The translations under genes and the position numbers were made by a program. From positions 1-41,831 of the forward strand of contig JAGVKL010000049.1 of assembly GCA_020050595.1 (NCBI GenBank): 41,831 nt of DNA, in the 5' to 3' direction. Numbering within the stretch: the stretch's first letter is position 1; every line of letters starts with the position of its first letter. Of this stretch, positions 1 to 8,146 are shown piece by piece. Source of the stretch: Legionellales bacterium (GTDB lineage: Bacteria; Pseudomonadota; Gammaproteobacteria; Legionellales; Legionellaceae). The notes under the pieces are model-generated. The model searched no databases, was not told where the DNA came from, and saw only the letters and a program-made list of their open reading frames with translations.

Positions 1-118
1 GCAACCAGGAAAGCATGCCATAACTTGCATCAATACTTAAAGTCCCTGGTTGCAAGCAACCAGGCTACATGGTTTAACAAAAAGTGACGATACCTCAGGT
101 CGTTTTGACCCAACCCAC
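1..118. repeat. Truncated copy of a long palindromic repeat (family A)
   Basis: Bases 1-99 match 22963-23061 almost base for base, with about three differences. The internal stem (CCTGGTTGC / GCAACCAGG) and the GATACCTCAGG end are both present. The left half lies outside the window, and the outer end here (GACCCAACCCAC) is degenerate. It sits just past the stop of ahpC, where a miniature palindromic element would do little harm. The full copy is at 22910-23073. Confidence 0.8.
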
Positions 119-133
119 TTATTTCTTTCGTAA

Positions 134-739
134 TTACAATGAATCAGCGTGATCCGAAAGGTAAGATGCAACACCTTGTGGCGATGCTTTCATCCCAGCC
201 TTTCCTTTTTGCCAACCTGCGGGGCACACTTCACCTTTCTCTTCGAAAAACTGCACCGCATCAACAACACGTATTAATTCATCAATGTTACGACCAATTG
301 GTAAATCATTAACCGTCTGAGAACGAACTATCCCATTCTTATCAATGATAAAAGCACCGCGAAATGCAACACCAGCAACAGGGTGCTCCACCCCATAAGA
401 TTGGCAAATAGCATGGGTCATATCCGCTGCTAATGTGTATTTCACTGGACCAATACCGCCTGCTTTGACGGAGGTATTACGATAAGCATTATGTGTAAAT
501 TGAGAATCAATGGACACAGCAATGACTTCTACACCGCGCTTCGTAAACTCAGGCAAACGATGGTCTAAAGCAATTAACTCTGATGGACAAACAAACGTAA
601 AATCAAGCGGATAAAAGAAGACTAATCCATATTTTCCTTTTATCGTTTCATGCAAATTAAATTTATCAACGATTTCACCAGAACCTAATACCGCAGGAAC
701 GGTAAAATCAGGGGCCTTACGACCAACTAAAACACTCAT
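134..739 (-). CDS. ahpC: Peroxiredoxin, AhpC/TSA family (typical 2-Cys)
   Basis: This is a thiol peroxidase that reduces hydrogen peroxide and alkyl hydroperoxides in the cytoplasm. The peroxidatic cysteine is Cys51 in FTFVCPSE, and the resolving cysteine is Cys172 in GEVCPAGW, which marks a typical 2-Cys enzyme. The 201-residue length is normal for the family. The ATG start is preceded by GGAGAG at a good distance. It lies 38 bp downstream of the glutaredoxin gene on the same strand, and the two are probably co-transcribed as a small oxidative-stress unit facing away from sodB. No ahpF is visible, so the reductant is unknown. Coxiella also keeps a protein of this type near sodB, from memory and not checked. 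Confidence 0.95.
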   Translation of the reverse strand: MSVLVGRKAPDFTVPAVLGSGEIVDKFNLHETIKGKYGLVFFYPLDFTFVCPSELIALDHRLPEFTKRGVEVIAVSIDSQFTHNAYRNTSVKAGGIGPVKYTLAADMTHAICQSYGVEHPVAGVAFRGAFIIDKNGIVRSQTVNDLPIGRNIDELIRVVDAVQFFEEKGEVCPAGWQKGKAGMKASPQGVASYLSDHADSL

Positions 740-777
740 GTAATCTCTCCAATTAATTAGCGAACTGTCAACAAGCC

Positions 778-1095
778 TTAGGCTGCTGTTGCTTCGCGCA
801 ATAAGACTTCTAATTCACCTTGCTCATACAGCTCAGCAATGATATCTGAACCACCCACTAACTCACCTTTAACATACAATTGCGGAAACGTAGGCCAATC
901 AGCGTATTTTGGTAACTCTTGCCGAATATCAGGATTAGCCAGTACATCAACATAAGCAAAATCCACGCCGCAAGCATCGATGCACTGGACAGCTCGAGCC
1001 GAAAACCCGCATTGCGGCATCTTAGGACTGCCTTTCATGTATAAAAGAACCGCATTATCAGCTATTTGTTTTTTGATCCTCTCAATCGTATCCAC
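778..1095 (-). CDS. grxD: Monothiol glutaredoxin, Grx4 family
   Basis: This 105-residue protein has the CGFS active site at residues 29-32 (PQCGFSARAVQ), the signature of monothiol glutaredoxins. These bind a [2Fe-2S] cluster with glutathione and work in iron-sulfur cluster delivery and iron sensing rather than disulfide reduction. The glutathione-site segments WPTFPQLYV and GGSDI are present. The start appears to be GTG at 1095 with AGGTG upstream. It is the first gene of a probable grxD-ahpC unit divergent from sodB, so the 209-bp gap holds promoters for both directions. Confidence 0.93.
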   Translation of the reverse strand: MDTIERIKKQIADNAVLLYMKGSPKMPQCGFSARAVQCIDACGVDFAYVDVLANPDIRQELPKYADWPTFPQLYVKGELVGGSDIIAELYEQGELEVLLREATAA

Positions 1096-1129
1096 ATCAA
1101 CACCTATAGATAAACCATTAGAAGGATAG

Positions 1130-1158
1130 ATTATGGCGAAAATAAGCCCTTACCGCAA
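1130..1158 (-). promoter_or_regulatory. Candidate sigma-70 promoter for grxD-ahpC
   Basis: On the minus strand, TTGCGG (1158-1153) and CATAAT (1135-1130) are separated by 17 bp and lie 35 bp upstream of the grxD start. The -10 matches 5 of 6 consensus bases and the -35 matches 3 of 6. Sequence inference only. Confidence 0.4.
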
Positions 1159-1241
1159 CCATTTTTAAGTTTATTTTTACCCATAATGGTATTTTAATAA
1201 CCAAAAAATCAATCGCTCGGTGAGGCTAGGCCTATGCGACA

Positions 1242-1269
1242 TTGCAACCGTTTTTTATCCTGCTACACT
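1242..1269 (+). promoter_or_regulatory. Candidate extended -10 promoter for sodB
   Basis: TTGCAA (1242-1247) and TACACT (1264-1269) are separated by 16 bp. A TG dinucleotide one base before the -10 makes an extended -10. The sodB ATG follows 35 bp later with an AGGAG ribosome site. No iron-regulator box was recognised by eye. Confidence 0.42.
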
Positions 1270-1304
1270 AATCGCTTTCGGAAGAATTAAATCAGGAGAT
1301 TTCT

Positions 1305-1886
1305 ATGACATTTACATTACCCCCGCTACCCTATGCGATGGATGCCTTATCTCCGCATATTTCTAAAGAAACATTAGAATATCACTATGGCAAGCACCAC
1401 CAAGCGTATGTAAACAATTTAAATAAACTGGTAGCTGATAATAAAGAATATGCCAATCTTTCGCTGGAAGAGATTATTAAAAAATCATCCGGGCCTGTCT
1501 TTAATAATGCAGCACAAGTATGGAATCATACCTTTTACTGGCATTGCCTAAGCCCAAATGGCGGCGGAGAACCTACTGGTAAATTAGCAGATGCTATTAA
1601 TAAAGCGTTCGGTTCGTTTGACAAATTTAAGGAACAATTTACCCAAACAGCAATAGCTACCTTTGGCTCGGGTTGGGCGTGGCTTGTGCAAGATAAACAA
1701 GGTCATTTAAAAATCATCAGTACCAGCAATGCAGGGCTACCCATGACCGAAGGTTTAACGGCCCTTTTGACCTGTGATGTATGGGAGCATGCTTATTACA
1801 TTGATTATCGCAATCTACGTCCTGATTATCTCAGCGCCTTTTGGAAATTGGTAAACTGGGAATTCGCAGCTAAAAATCTACATTAA
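1305..1886 (+). CDS. sodB: Superoxide dismutase [Fe]
   Basis: This cytoplasmic Fe-type superoxide dismutase converts superoxide to oxygen and hydrogen peroxide. The metal ligands are visible as His27 (EYHYGKHH), His75 (VWNHTFYWH), Asp158 and His162 (DVWEHAYY). Gln71 in NNAAQVWNH fits the iron rather than the manganese subtype. The length of 193 residues is normal. The ATG has a strong AGGAG six bases upstream. It opens a plus-strand pair with argD 19 bp later. The divergent peroxiredoxin would remove the peroxide it makes, so the 5-prime end of the window is an oxidative-defence cluster. Confidence 0.97.
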   Translation: MTFTLPPLPYAMDALSPHISKETLEYHYGKHHQAYVNNLNKLVADNKEYANLSLEEIIKKSSGPVFNNAAQVWNHTFYWHCLSPNGGGEPTGKLADAINKAFGSFDKFKEQFTQTAIATFGSGWAWLVQDKQGHLKIISTSNAGLPMTEGLTALLTCDVWEHAYYIDYRNLRPDYLSAFWKLVNWEFAAKNLH

Positions 1887-1905
1887 TTTTAAATCGGGAG
1901 CTGTC

Positions 1906-3072
1906 ATGGGCCTAATTACTACCTACAATTCCTTACCCATCGCTTTTTCACACGGCAAAGGCGTCTGGTTATACGATAAAAACGGCAAAGCGTATCTTGA
2001 TAGCTTTAGTGGAATTGCTGTTTGTGGATTAGGCCATGCACATCCGGATGTAACGGAAACGATTCAGCAGCAAGCTAGTAAGCTAATTCATACCTCCAAT
2101 GCTTTTCATATTGAGCAACAAGACCTGCTTGCAGAGAAGCTAACATCGTTAACGGGAATGGAGCAGGTATTTTTTGCTAATTCTGGGGCCGAAGCGAATG
2201 AAGCAGCGATTAAGCTCTCGCGTCTTTACGGTCATAAAAAAGGGATTGAAACCCCGTCCGTTATTGTTATGGAAGGCGCTTTTCACGGCCGAACCATGGC
2301 AACCTTAACCGCATCAGGCTCTCGTAAAGTTCAAGCAGGATTCGAACCGCTGGTGCCAGGTTTTATCCGCGCACCTTTTAATGATATTGAGGCTATAAAA
2401 ACGATCGCTGCTAACCGCGATGATGTGGTTGCTATTATGTTAGAACCTATTCAAGGCGAAAGTGGTATTATCGTTGCTGAAGACCGCTACCTTCGAGCCC
2501 TCGCGACCCTTTGCGAACAAAAAGAATGGTTACTGATCCTTGATGAAGTTCAAACCGGTAACGGCCGCTTAGGAAAATTATATAGTTATATGGATTTTGG
2601 TATTCAGCCTGATGTTTTAACCACTGCCAAGGGATTAGGAAACGGGATGCCTATCGGTGCCTGCTTAATGCGCCATAAAGCATCTAATTTATTTAAACCA
2701 GGCAATCATGGCTCAACATTTGGTGGAAATCCTCTGGCTTGTGCCACAGCAATAACTGTATTAGAGGTGATTGCGCGAGATAAGTTATGTGAAAAAGTCG
2801 CACAAACCGCCCCTATTTTTAAAGAAAAACTTTTACAGGCATTAGGCGATCATCCTCATATTAGAGGGATTCGCGGTAAAGGTTATATGCTGGGTATTGA
2901 GTTAGATCGACCCGCTAATGATATCAAGATGATTGGCCTTGAAAATGAAATATTGTTAAACGTAACCGCTGAGTCTGTCATTCGTTTATTGCCACCTTTA
3001 ATTATTACGCCTGATGAAATAGATGAGTTAATTAAACGATTGGTGAAGTCCATTCAACAATTTAGCGAATAA
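1906..3072 (+). CDS. argD: Acetylornithine/succinyldiaminopimelate aminotransferase family
   Basis: A class-III pyridoxal-phosphate aminotransferase of 388 residues, the usual ArgD length. Visible hallmarks are the phosphate-binding NSGAEANEAAIK (92-103), FHGRT (126-130), the cofactor aspartate in LDEVQTG (212-218), and the Schiff-base lysine Lys242 in TTAKGLGNG. The likely reaction is glutamate-dependent transamination of N-acetylglutamate semialdehyde in arginine synthesis, or the equivalent step in lysine synthesis. Ornithine or GABA aminotransferases share the fold, so substrate is inferred from length and overall similarity. An SD-like GGGAG precedes the ATG. It ends 8 bp before the convergent rlmB, with no clear hairpin terminator between them. 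Confidence 0.88.
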   Translation: MGLITTYNSLPIAFSHGKGVWLYDKNGKAYLDSFSGIAVCGLGHAHPDVTETIQQQASKLIHTSNAFHIEQQDLLAEKLTSLTGMEQVFFANSGAEANEAAIKLSRLYGHKKGIETPSVIVMEGAFHGRTMATLTASGSRKVQAGFEPLVPGFIRAPFNDIEAIKTIAANRDDVVAIMLEPIQGESGIIVAEDRYLRALATLCEQKEWLLILDEVQTGNGRLGKLYSYMDFGIQPDVLTTAKGLGNGMPIGACLMRHKASNLFKPGNHGSTFGGNPLACATAITVLEVIARDKLCEKVAQTAPIFKEKLLQALGDHPHIRGIRGKGYMLGIELDRPANDIKMIGLENEILLNVTAESVIRLLPPLIITPDEIDELIKRLVKSIQQFSE

Positions 3073-3080
3073 ATTAAGCC

Positions 3081-3827
3081 TTATGCCTCCTGGCGTTGGC
3101 GGACAGCTTCGTATAAGCAAATTCCCGTAGCGACTGATACATTTAAGCTCGTCACACTGCCGAGCATGGGCAAGGCAAAAAGTCCGTCGCATTGGGTTCG
3201 GGTTAAGTGGCGCATACCTTTATCTTCCGCGCCCATAACTAGAGCCATTGGTATTTTACAATCGAGATTATAAAGAGATTCGCTTGCTTCGCCGGCTGCA
3301 CCATAAATCCAGACGCCTTGTTGTTTTAAATGCTCCATAGCTCGAGCTAAATTGGTCACTCTTATTAACGGAATGGATTCAGCTGCACCGGAAGCTACTT
3401 TGCTTACTATAGGCGTTATGCTTGCATTTTTATCTTTAGGAATAACTACAAAATCAACACCAGCCGCATCAGCACTTCGCAAACATGCCCCCAAATTATG
3501 AGGATCCGTCACCCCATCTAAGATCAAAATCAAAGGAGGTTTTTTACTGCGCTCTAATAATGAAGTTAAGTCATTTTCTCCGTAATGAGGAAGCGCGCTC
3601 GCATAGGCAACGATACCTTGATGGGCAACATCAGCAAACCGTTGTTTCATCTTTTGCATAGATAAATACTCTACCGGAACGCCTAACTGCTCGGCCTGGG
3701 TAAGGATCATTTGGACCCGCTTATCCATACGCTCAGCACTCACATAAAGCATCTTGGTAGGACGAAGATGATTGGACAGTAACGCAGTAACTGCATGTAT
3801 ACCATAAACATACTGCGGTTCACTCAT
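3081..3827 (-). CDS. rlmB: 23S rRNA (guanosine-2'-O-)-methyltransferase RlmB
   Basis: A SpoU/TrmH-class SPOUT methyltransferase. The N-terminal RNA-binding part (YVYGIHAVTALL) precedes the three SPOUT motifs: LDGVTDPHNLGACLRSADAAG, then the SGAAESIPLIRV segment, and the knot-forming MGAEDKGMR with LPMLGSVTSLNVSVA near the end. The family methylates the ribose of G2251 (E. coli numbering) in the ribosomal P loop. Length is 248 residues from the ATG at 3827, and a GTG lies one codon upstream. It overlaps the end of rnr by 8 bp, so the two are translationally coupled, an arrangement conserved in gammaproteobacteria. Confidence 0.94.
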   Translation of the reverse strand: MSEPQYVYGIHAVTALLSNHLRPTKMLYVSAERMDKRVQMILTQAEQLGVPVEYLSMQKMKQRFADVAHQGIVAYASALPHYGENDLTSLLERSKKPPLILILDGVTDPHNLGACLRSADAAGVDFVVIPKDKNASITPIVSKVASGAAESIPLIRVTNLARAMEHLKQQGVWIYGAAGEASESLYNLDCKIPMALVMGAEDKGMRHLTRTQCDGLFALPMLGSVTSLNVSVATGICLYEAVRQRQEA

Positions 3828-6018
3828 CACTTATCTCACTGTCTGCCGGTTCAAAATCAATTTTACGCTCATCAAGATCGACCCGGGCAACTAAAACGGT
3901 CATTTTATCTCCCAAACGATAAACATGACCGCCCCGCTCCCCGACGAGTCGATGTTTAATAGGGTCAAAGGCATAATAATCGTTCTTCAAAGAAGTCACA
4001 TGCACTAAGCCTTCAACATAGATTTCATCAAGCTCAACAAAAATACCAAAACTTGTCACCGCGGAAATTCTGCCGCGAAATACTTGGCCTAATTTATCTT
4101 GCATATATTCACATTTGAGCCAAGCAATAACCTCTCGTGTCGCCTCATCAGCACGCCGCTCTGTCGAAGAACAATGTTTACCAAGACGACTCATTTCTTC
4201 TTCATTATAAAAAAAATCGTCTACTACATTATTATCCAGTAAAAAATCGACTGCTCGATGTATTAATAAATCGGGGTAGCGTCTAATCGGCGACGTAAAG
4301 TGAGTATACGCAGAGTAGGCCAAGCCAAAATGACCATCATTTGCTTCTATGTATTGCGCTTGTTTGAGTGAGCGTAACATGACTGTTTCGATCAAATGTT
4401 TTTCAGGACGATTACCGATGGCAGCTAATGTCTTTTGAAAATCTTTAGGATGGGGTTTCTTACCCCCGCCTAATTGCAATCCTAATTCGCCCAAAAATTT
4501 TCTTAATGCGATAACCTTATCTTCTTCAGGGGCCGCATGAACCCGATATAATGTAGGAATTTCAGCTTGCTCTAAAAAGCGCGCGGTTGCCACATTAGCC
4601 GCTAGCATACACTCCTCAATCAAGCGGTGAGCATCATTACGAATAACTGGAATAATGCGCTGAATTTTTCTATGTTCATCAAATTCGATTTTTGTTTCTG
4701 TCGTATCAAAATCCATAGCTCCGCGGCTTTTGCGCGTTTTTAATAAGATTTCATAGATCGCATGCAGTGACTGTAACATTGGCCAAAGTGGGGCATGTTG
4801 CTCATCTGTTTTGCCATCTTTTAGCCATTCATTCACTTGGGTATAGGTTAATCGTGCTTGAGAATGAATAACGCCTCTGGCAAAGCGGGATCGGCCGATT
4901 TTACCCTCTGCACTAATCGACATCTCAACCACCATGCATAAGCGGTCAACGTGCGGATTGAGTGAACAGATACCATTAGAAAGTGCTTCAGGCAACATAG
5001 GTACCACTTTACCAGGGAAATAAACCGAATTCCCACGCCGCGCAGCTTCCTTATCCAAAGCTGAACCAATGGGTACATAATGGCTAACATCTGCAATGGC
5101 TACATAAAGTTGGTACCCCCCCTTGCTTTTAGGATAACAATAAACAGCATCATCAAAGTCTTTTGCATCTTCTCCGTCAATCGTCACAAAAGGTAAGTGC
5201 CTTAAATCTAGTCGGCCTTTTAATTGAGACTCTTCAACACGCAGTGGGATTTTAACAACTTCCGCCATCACATCATCCGGCCAATTAGCAGGGAGCCCAT
5301 GCGCTAAGATGGCGACTTCGATTTCCATTCCAGGAGCCATGTGTTCGCCAAGAATATGAACGACCTTTCCCACCGCTTGGGTTCGTTTGCTAGGATAAGC
5401 TACGAGCTCAACGAGCACTATTTGTCCATTTTTTGCGCCTAAGATGGACTCGGGTGGAATAGAGATATCCTGGGTTAAGCGCTTACTATCGGGCACAACG
5501 AAATAAACACCATGCTCTGAAAAAAATCGGCCGACCACACTTGCATTAGCATGCTCAATGATTTCATGAACCTTTCCTTCAGGCCTTCCGCGACGATCCA
5601 CACCCGCTTGATATGCAAGGACAACATCCCCATGCATGACAGCCCGCATTTCTTTAGGAGACAAGACCATATCCTCGCCGCCTTCATCAGGAATAAAAAA
5701 TCCAAATCCATCGGGGTGGCCCTGAATGGTTCCTCGCCTTAAATTAATGCGCTCCAATAAACAATACCGGCCGCGACGATCTTGCATCAATTGCCCGTCC
5801 CGTACCATTGCTCGTAAACGAAATCCTAATGCTTCTTGTCTATTCTCTTCTTCAACTTCTAATTTATTAATAAGTTGATTACGAGACATTGGACGGCCGT
5901 ACTCTTCTAGCTCTTGCATGATTAATTCACGGCTAGGAATCGGCACTTCATATTTTTCACTTTCTCTTTTATAAAAAGGATCTTTTTTATAAAAAGAAGG
6001 TTTCGATTTTTTACTCAC
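3820..6018 (-). CDS. rnr: Ribonuclease R (3'-5' exoribonuclease)
   Basis: This 732-residue RNB-family exoribonuclease degrades structured RNA. Domains in order are an N-terminal winged helix (about 25-90), two cold-shock-like OB folds (about 95-240), the RNB catalytic domain with the metal-binding aspartate cluster TIDGEDAKDFDDAVY (279-293), and a C-terminal S1 domain (about 640-720, with VFRGRISAVTSFGIFVEL). E. coli RNase R has about 813 residues with a long lysine-rich tail, while this one ends shortly after S1 in an acidic tail (ADSEISDE). It may therefore differ in helicase activity or regulation. The start appears to be GTG at 6018. It is co-transcribed with rlmB. Confidence 0.95.
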   Translation of the reverse strand: MSKKSKPSFYKKDPFYKRESEKYEVPIPSRELIMQELEEYGRPMSRNQLINKLEVEEENRQEALGFRLRAMVRDGQLMQDRRGRYCLLERINLRRGTIQGHPDGFGFFIPDEGGEDMVLSPKEMRAVMHGDVVLAYQAGVDRRGRPEGKVHEIIEHANASVVGRFFSEHGVYFVVPDSKRLTQDISIPPESILGAKNGQIVLVELVAYPSKRTQAVGKVVHILGEHMAPGMEIEVAILAHGLPANWPDDVMAEVVKIPLRVEESQLKGRLDLRHLPFVTIDGEDAKDFDDAVYCYPKSKGGYQLYVAIADVSHYVPIGSALDKEAARRGNSVYFPGKVVPMLPEALSNGICSLNPHVDRLCMVVEMSISAEGKIGRSRFARGVIHSQARLTYTQVNEWLKDGKTDEQHAPLWPMLQSLHAIYEILLKTRKSRGAMDFDTTETKIEFDEHRKIQRIIPVIRNDAHRLIEECMLAANVATARFLEQAEIPTLYRVHAAPEEDKVIALRKFLGELGLQLGGGKKPHPKDFQKTLAAIGNRPEKHLIETVMLRSLKQAQYIEANDGHFGLAYSAYTHFTSPIRRYPDLLIHRAVDFLLDNNVVDDFFYNEEEMSRLGKHCSSTERRADEATREVIAWLKCEYMQDKLGQVFRGRISAVTSFGIFVELDEIYVEGLVHVTSLKNDYYAFDPIKHRLVGERGGHVYRLGDKMTVLVARVDLDERKIDFEPADSEISDE

Positions 6019-6059
6019 GCTTCACCATTTTAAAAAAAACAATTTTCAGTTTAACACGC

Positions 6060-6539
6060 CTATTGTGCATTGGTAGCTGATGCCGGTAATACAAAACCTC
6101 GGCTACCCACATGGGCTAACAAAGATGCCAATGACATGTCCTCTCCTGCCCAGAAGGTACCTGTGTCGCTTTTAGCCATTTTGACTTTTGACCATTGGCA
6201 AGCTGCTAATAATCCTGCACAAGGGACTTGTTGTTCATGTCCCGGTCGCGATTCAATACAACTTAATTCGAAGGATTTTTTATCTAAAGCCAATGCAGAC
6301 CAATGACCTCCTTGCAAACGACTGCTCCATCCAGCGCTGACACCAGCATCGCTACCAGGATGGGTAATCCACAAATCAACCGCTGAGAGGTTATGAATCA
6401 TAACCAGCGCTGGTTTTTTAGCCGATAACTTTACAACCTCACCTTGTACTACAAGCGGTTTGCAACCCGCCGGGAATATTTCCTCCGCATGAATACTTAT
6501 CGTAAGTAAACTAAGTAAAATAGATAAAATATACTTCAT
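6060..6539 (-). CDS. Small secreted protein, possibly EnhB-like
   Basis: A 159-residue protein with a clear signal peptide (KYILSILLSLLTISIHA, cleavage probably near residue 18). The ATG at 6539 is preferred over an in-frame ATG 11 codons upstream because GGAG sits just before it and the signal peptide then starts correctly. The mature part has four cysteines (CKPL, LSCIES, VPCAG, AACQW), fitting disulfide bonds in the periplasm. The pattern of the mature chain reminds me of the Legionella enhanced-entry protein EnhB, but that is recall and unverified. It lies 42 bp upstream of rnr on the same strand and may be transcribed with it. Confidence 0.7.
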   Translation of the reverse strand: MKYILSILLSLLTISIHAEEIFPAGCKPLVVQGEVVKLSAKKPALVMIHNLSAVDLWITHPGSDAGVSAGWSSRLQGGHWSALALDKKSFELSCIESRPGHEQQVPCAGLLAACQWSKVKMAKSDTGTFWAGEDMSLASLLAHVGSRGFVLPASATNAQ

Positions 6540-6655
6540 GCTTTTCTCCACTTTGCTATAAATTAGATGCATAATAGGTAAAGTACTATGCTAACACGAA
6601 TGCTTGGCAATGACGCCTGTTTTGTCTATTCTTAAAAAAACAAAAGGTTAATATC

Positions 6656-7552
6656 ATGCGCCTTTCTACAGTAGAATTTTCGAAATCGTCGTTGCGAGGA
6701 GCAGCGCGACGAAGCAATCCAGTAGCTTTAATGAAGTTCTTAACCATATTAAAGCTACTGGATTGCCTCGTTTTGCTTGCAAAAACGATTAGTTCAAAAA
6801 AATTCTACCGTACAAAGATCATCCGCTTAGCCACTTTTTTAATATTTTCCTTTATTTTTACTTTATCATCAGCCGAAACGATAAAGGTAGGTACTACTCC
6901 TTTCAGCCCACCATTCATTATTGCTGGTGATAGCAACGGCAATTTTAGCGGATTTGATGCTGATCTTTTAAATGAAATTTGCCGCCGAATTGATATCCGC
7001 TGCGAGTTCAGGCAAATGCCTACCTTCCAAGATGTCTTTGTCCAAGTGCTAAATGATTCTATTAATTTGGGCATCGGCGGTATTACTATTACTCCCGAGC
7101 GCGAAGGCCAATACGTTTTTAGTTTACCCTATCTTAAAAGCTCCGCTCGTTATATGAGCCGATATGGAAGCAATGTTCGCTCACTAGACGATATTATAGG
7201 AAAAACCGTAGGGGTAACCAGAGGCACTATCTTTGAACTGATCGCAAGAGGAGAATTTGGTGAGAAGATCTCGGTACAAACTTATGATAACCTTCAACAA
7301 ATGCTAGTAGCGCTTGCAGAAGAAGATTTAGACGTCGTTCTCATGGATGGGCCTAATGCTGAGTATTGGTACGCTAACAGTGATAATACTTATCAATTAG
7401 TTGGTCCTTCCATTCCCTTTGGCCTAGGCTACGGATTCATGGCAAATATTAAATATGCTGATGTTATTGCCAAGATCAATAAGGCATTGCTAGCTATGGA
7501 AAAAGATGGAACTTATTTAAAAATATATAATACCTATTTTAGTGGAGAATAG
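6656..7552 (+). CDS. Periplasmic amino-acid-binding protein with a repeat-encoded leader
   Basis: This is an SBP_bac_3 family (polar amino acid ABC transporter) solute-binding protein. The mature domain begins at ETIKVGTTPFSPPF (74-) and carries FSGFDADLLNEIC, GGITITPERE and GKTVGVTRGT, all typical of the family. Residues about 6-51 are encoded by a 138-bp palindromic repeat inserted in frame, followed by a good hydrophobic signal segment ending in LSSA at residue 73. Removing the repeat would give MRLST directly joined to YRTKIIRLATFLIFSF, a normal signal peptide. The ATG at 6656 has AAAGG upstream, and no ATG lies between the repeat and the signal peptide. No permease or ATPase gene is adjacent. 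Ligand unknown. Confidence 0.85.
   Translation: MRLSTVEFSKSSLRGAARRSNPVALMKFLTILKLLDCLVLLAKTISSKKFYRTKIIRLATFLIFSFIFTLSSAETIKVGTTPFSPPFIIAGDSNGNFSGFDADLLNEICRRIDIRCEFRQMPTFQDVFVQVLNDSINLGIGGITITPEREGQYVFSLPYLKSSARYMSRYGSNVRSLDDIIGKTVGVTRGTIFELIARGEFGEKISVQTYDNLQQMLVALAEEDLDVVLMDGPNAEYWYANSDNTYQLVGPSIPFGLGYGFMANIKYADVIAKINKALLAMEKDGTYLKIYNTYFSGE
6671..6808. repeat. Palindromic element inserted in frame in the binding-protein gene
   Basis: The left arm starts at GTAGAATTTTCG and the right arm ends in AAAATTCTAC, with arms of about 60 bp meeting near ATCCAGTAGCTTTAAT. The arms match well but imperfectly. The estimated length of 138 bp is a multiple of three and contains no stop in the gene frame. 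Its core resembles the elements at 35069-35158 (gap between parB and yraN) and, more distantly, 37445-37511 (inside rsmG). Confidence 0.8.
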
Positions 7553-7555
7553 TCG

Positions 7556-8146
7556 TTGAGCATGTCAAATCTTGTAAACGATATAACGTGTTTACACCAA
7601 GATTCCATCGTTAAATGGAAAAAAGAAGGTGTTATCCTTTCTTGCAAAGACTTTCTAAGCCTTGTAGAAGAAAACCACTCTTTTAATTATCAGCTTTGGC
7701 AAGCGGAAGATAGAGCTAGGCGAGATGATAAGGGGTATGAGTTTGTTTACCGTGCTAAACGCGATATTGATCATTATAATCAACAGCGCAATAACCGAAT
7801 GGAAGCGATGGACGAATGGCTTTTTAAGAAATTAAATCCGGCCTCCTCATCAACATGCCCTGTTCATTCAGAAACCCCTGGCATGATGATCGATCGATTA
7901 TCTATCTTAGCACTTAAAGCCTACCATATGAAGTTACAAACCCAGCGAGCTGATGTAGATGAAGCCCATCGCATGAATTGCCAATCTAAATTAATGGTTA
8001 TTGAAGAGCAAAGAAAACAATTAAAAGAATGTCTAGAGCAGTTATTCGACGCTATAATAAATAAAGCGCAAACATTTAGAATTTATCATCAATTTAAAAT
8101 GTATAACGATCCTAAACTGAACCCGGAGCTCTACCAGCAACAGTAA
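7556..8146 (+). CDS. DUF4254 family protein
   Basis: A 196-residue protein matching the DUF4254 pattern: NYQLWQAEDRARRDDKG, then KRDIDHYNQQRNNRMEAMDE, then a helical second half with MIDRLSILALKAYH. It has no signal peptide or membrane segment, so it is probably a soluble helical cytoplasmic protein. DUF4254 genes often lie near polysaccharide-synthesis genes, but none is seen here and the function is unknown. The start may be TTG at 7556, with GGAG eight bases before it, or ATG at 7562. It follows the binding-protein gene by 3 bp and is probably co-transcribed. Its last 35 bp overlap the convergent gene on the other strand. Confidence 0.8.
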   Translation: MSMSNLVNDITCLHQDSIVKWKKEGVILSCKDFLSLVEENHSFNYQLWQAEDRARRDDKGYEFVYRAKRDIDHYNQQRNNRMEAMDEWLFKKLNPASSSTCPVHSETPGMMIDRLSILALKAYHMKLQTQRADVDEAHRMNCQSKLMVIEEQRKQLKECLEQLFDAIINKAQTFRIYHQFKMYNDPKLNPELYQQQ

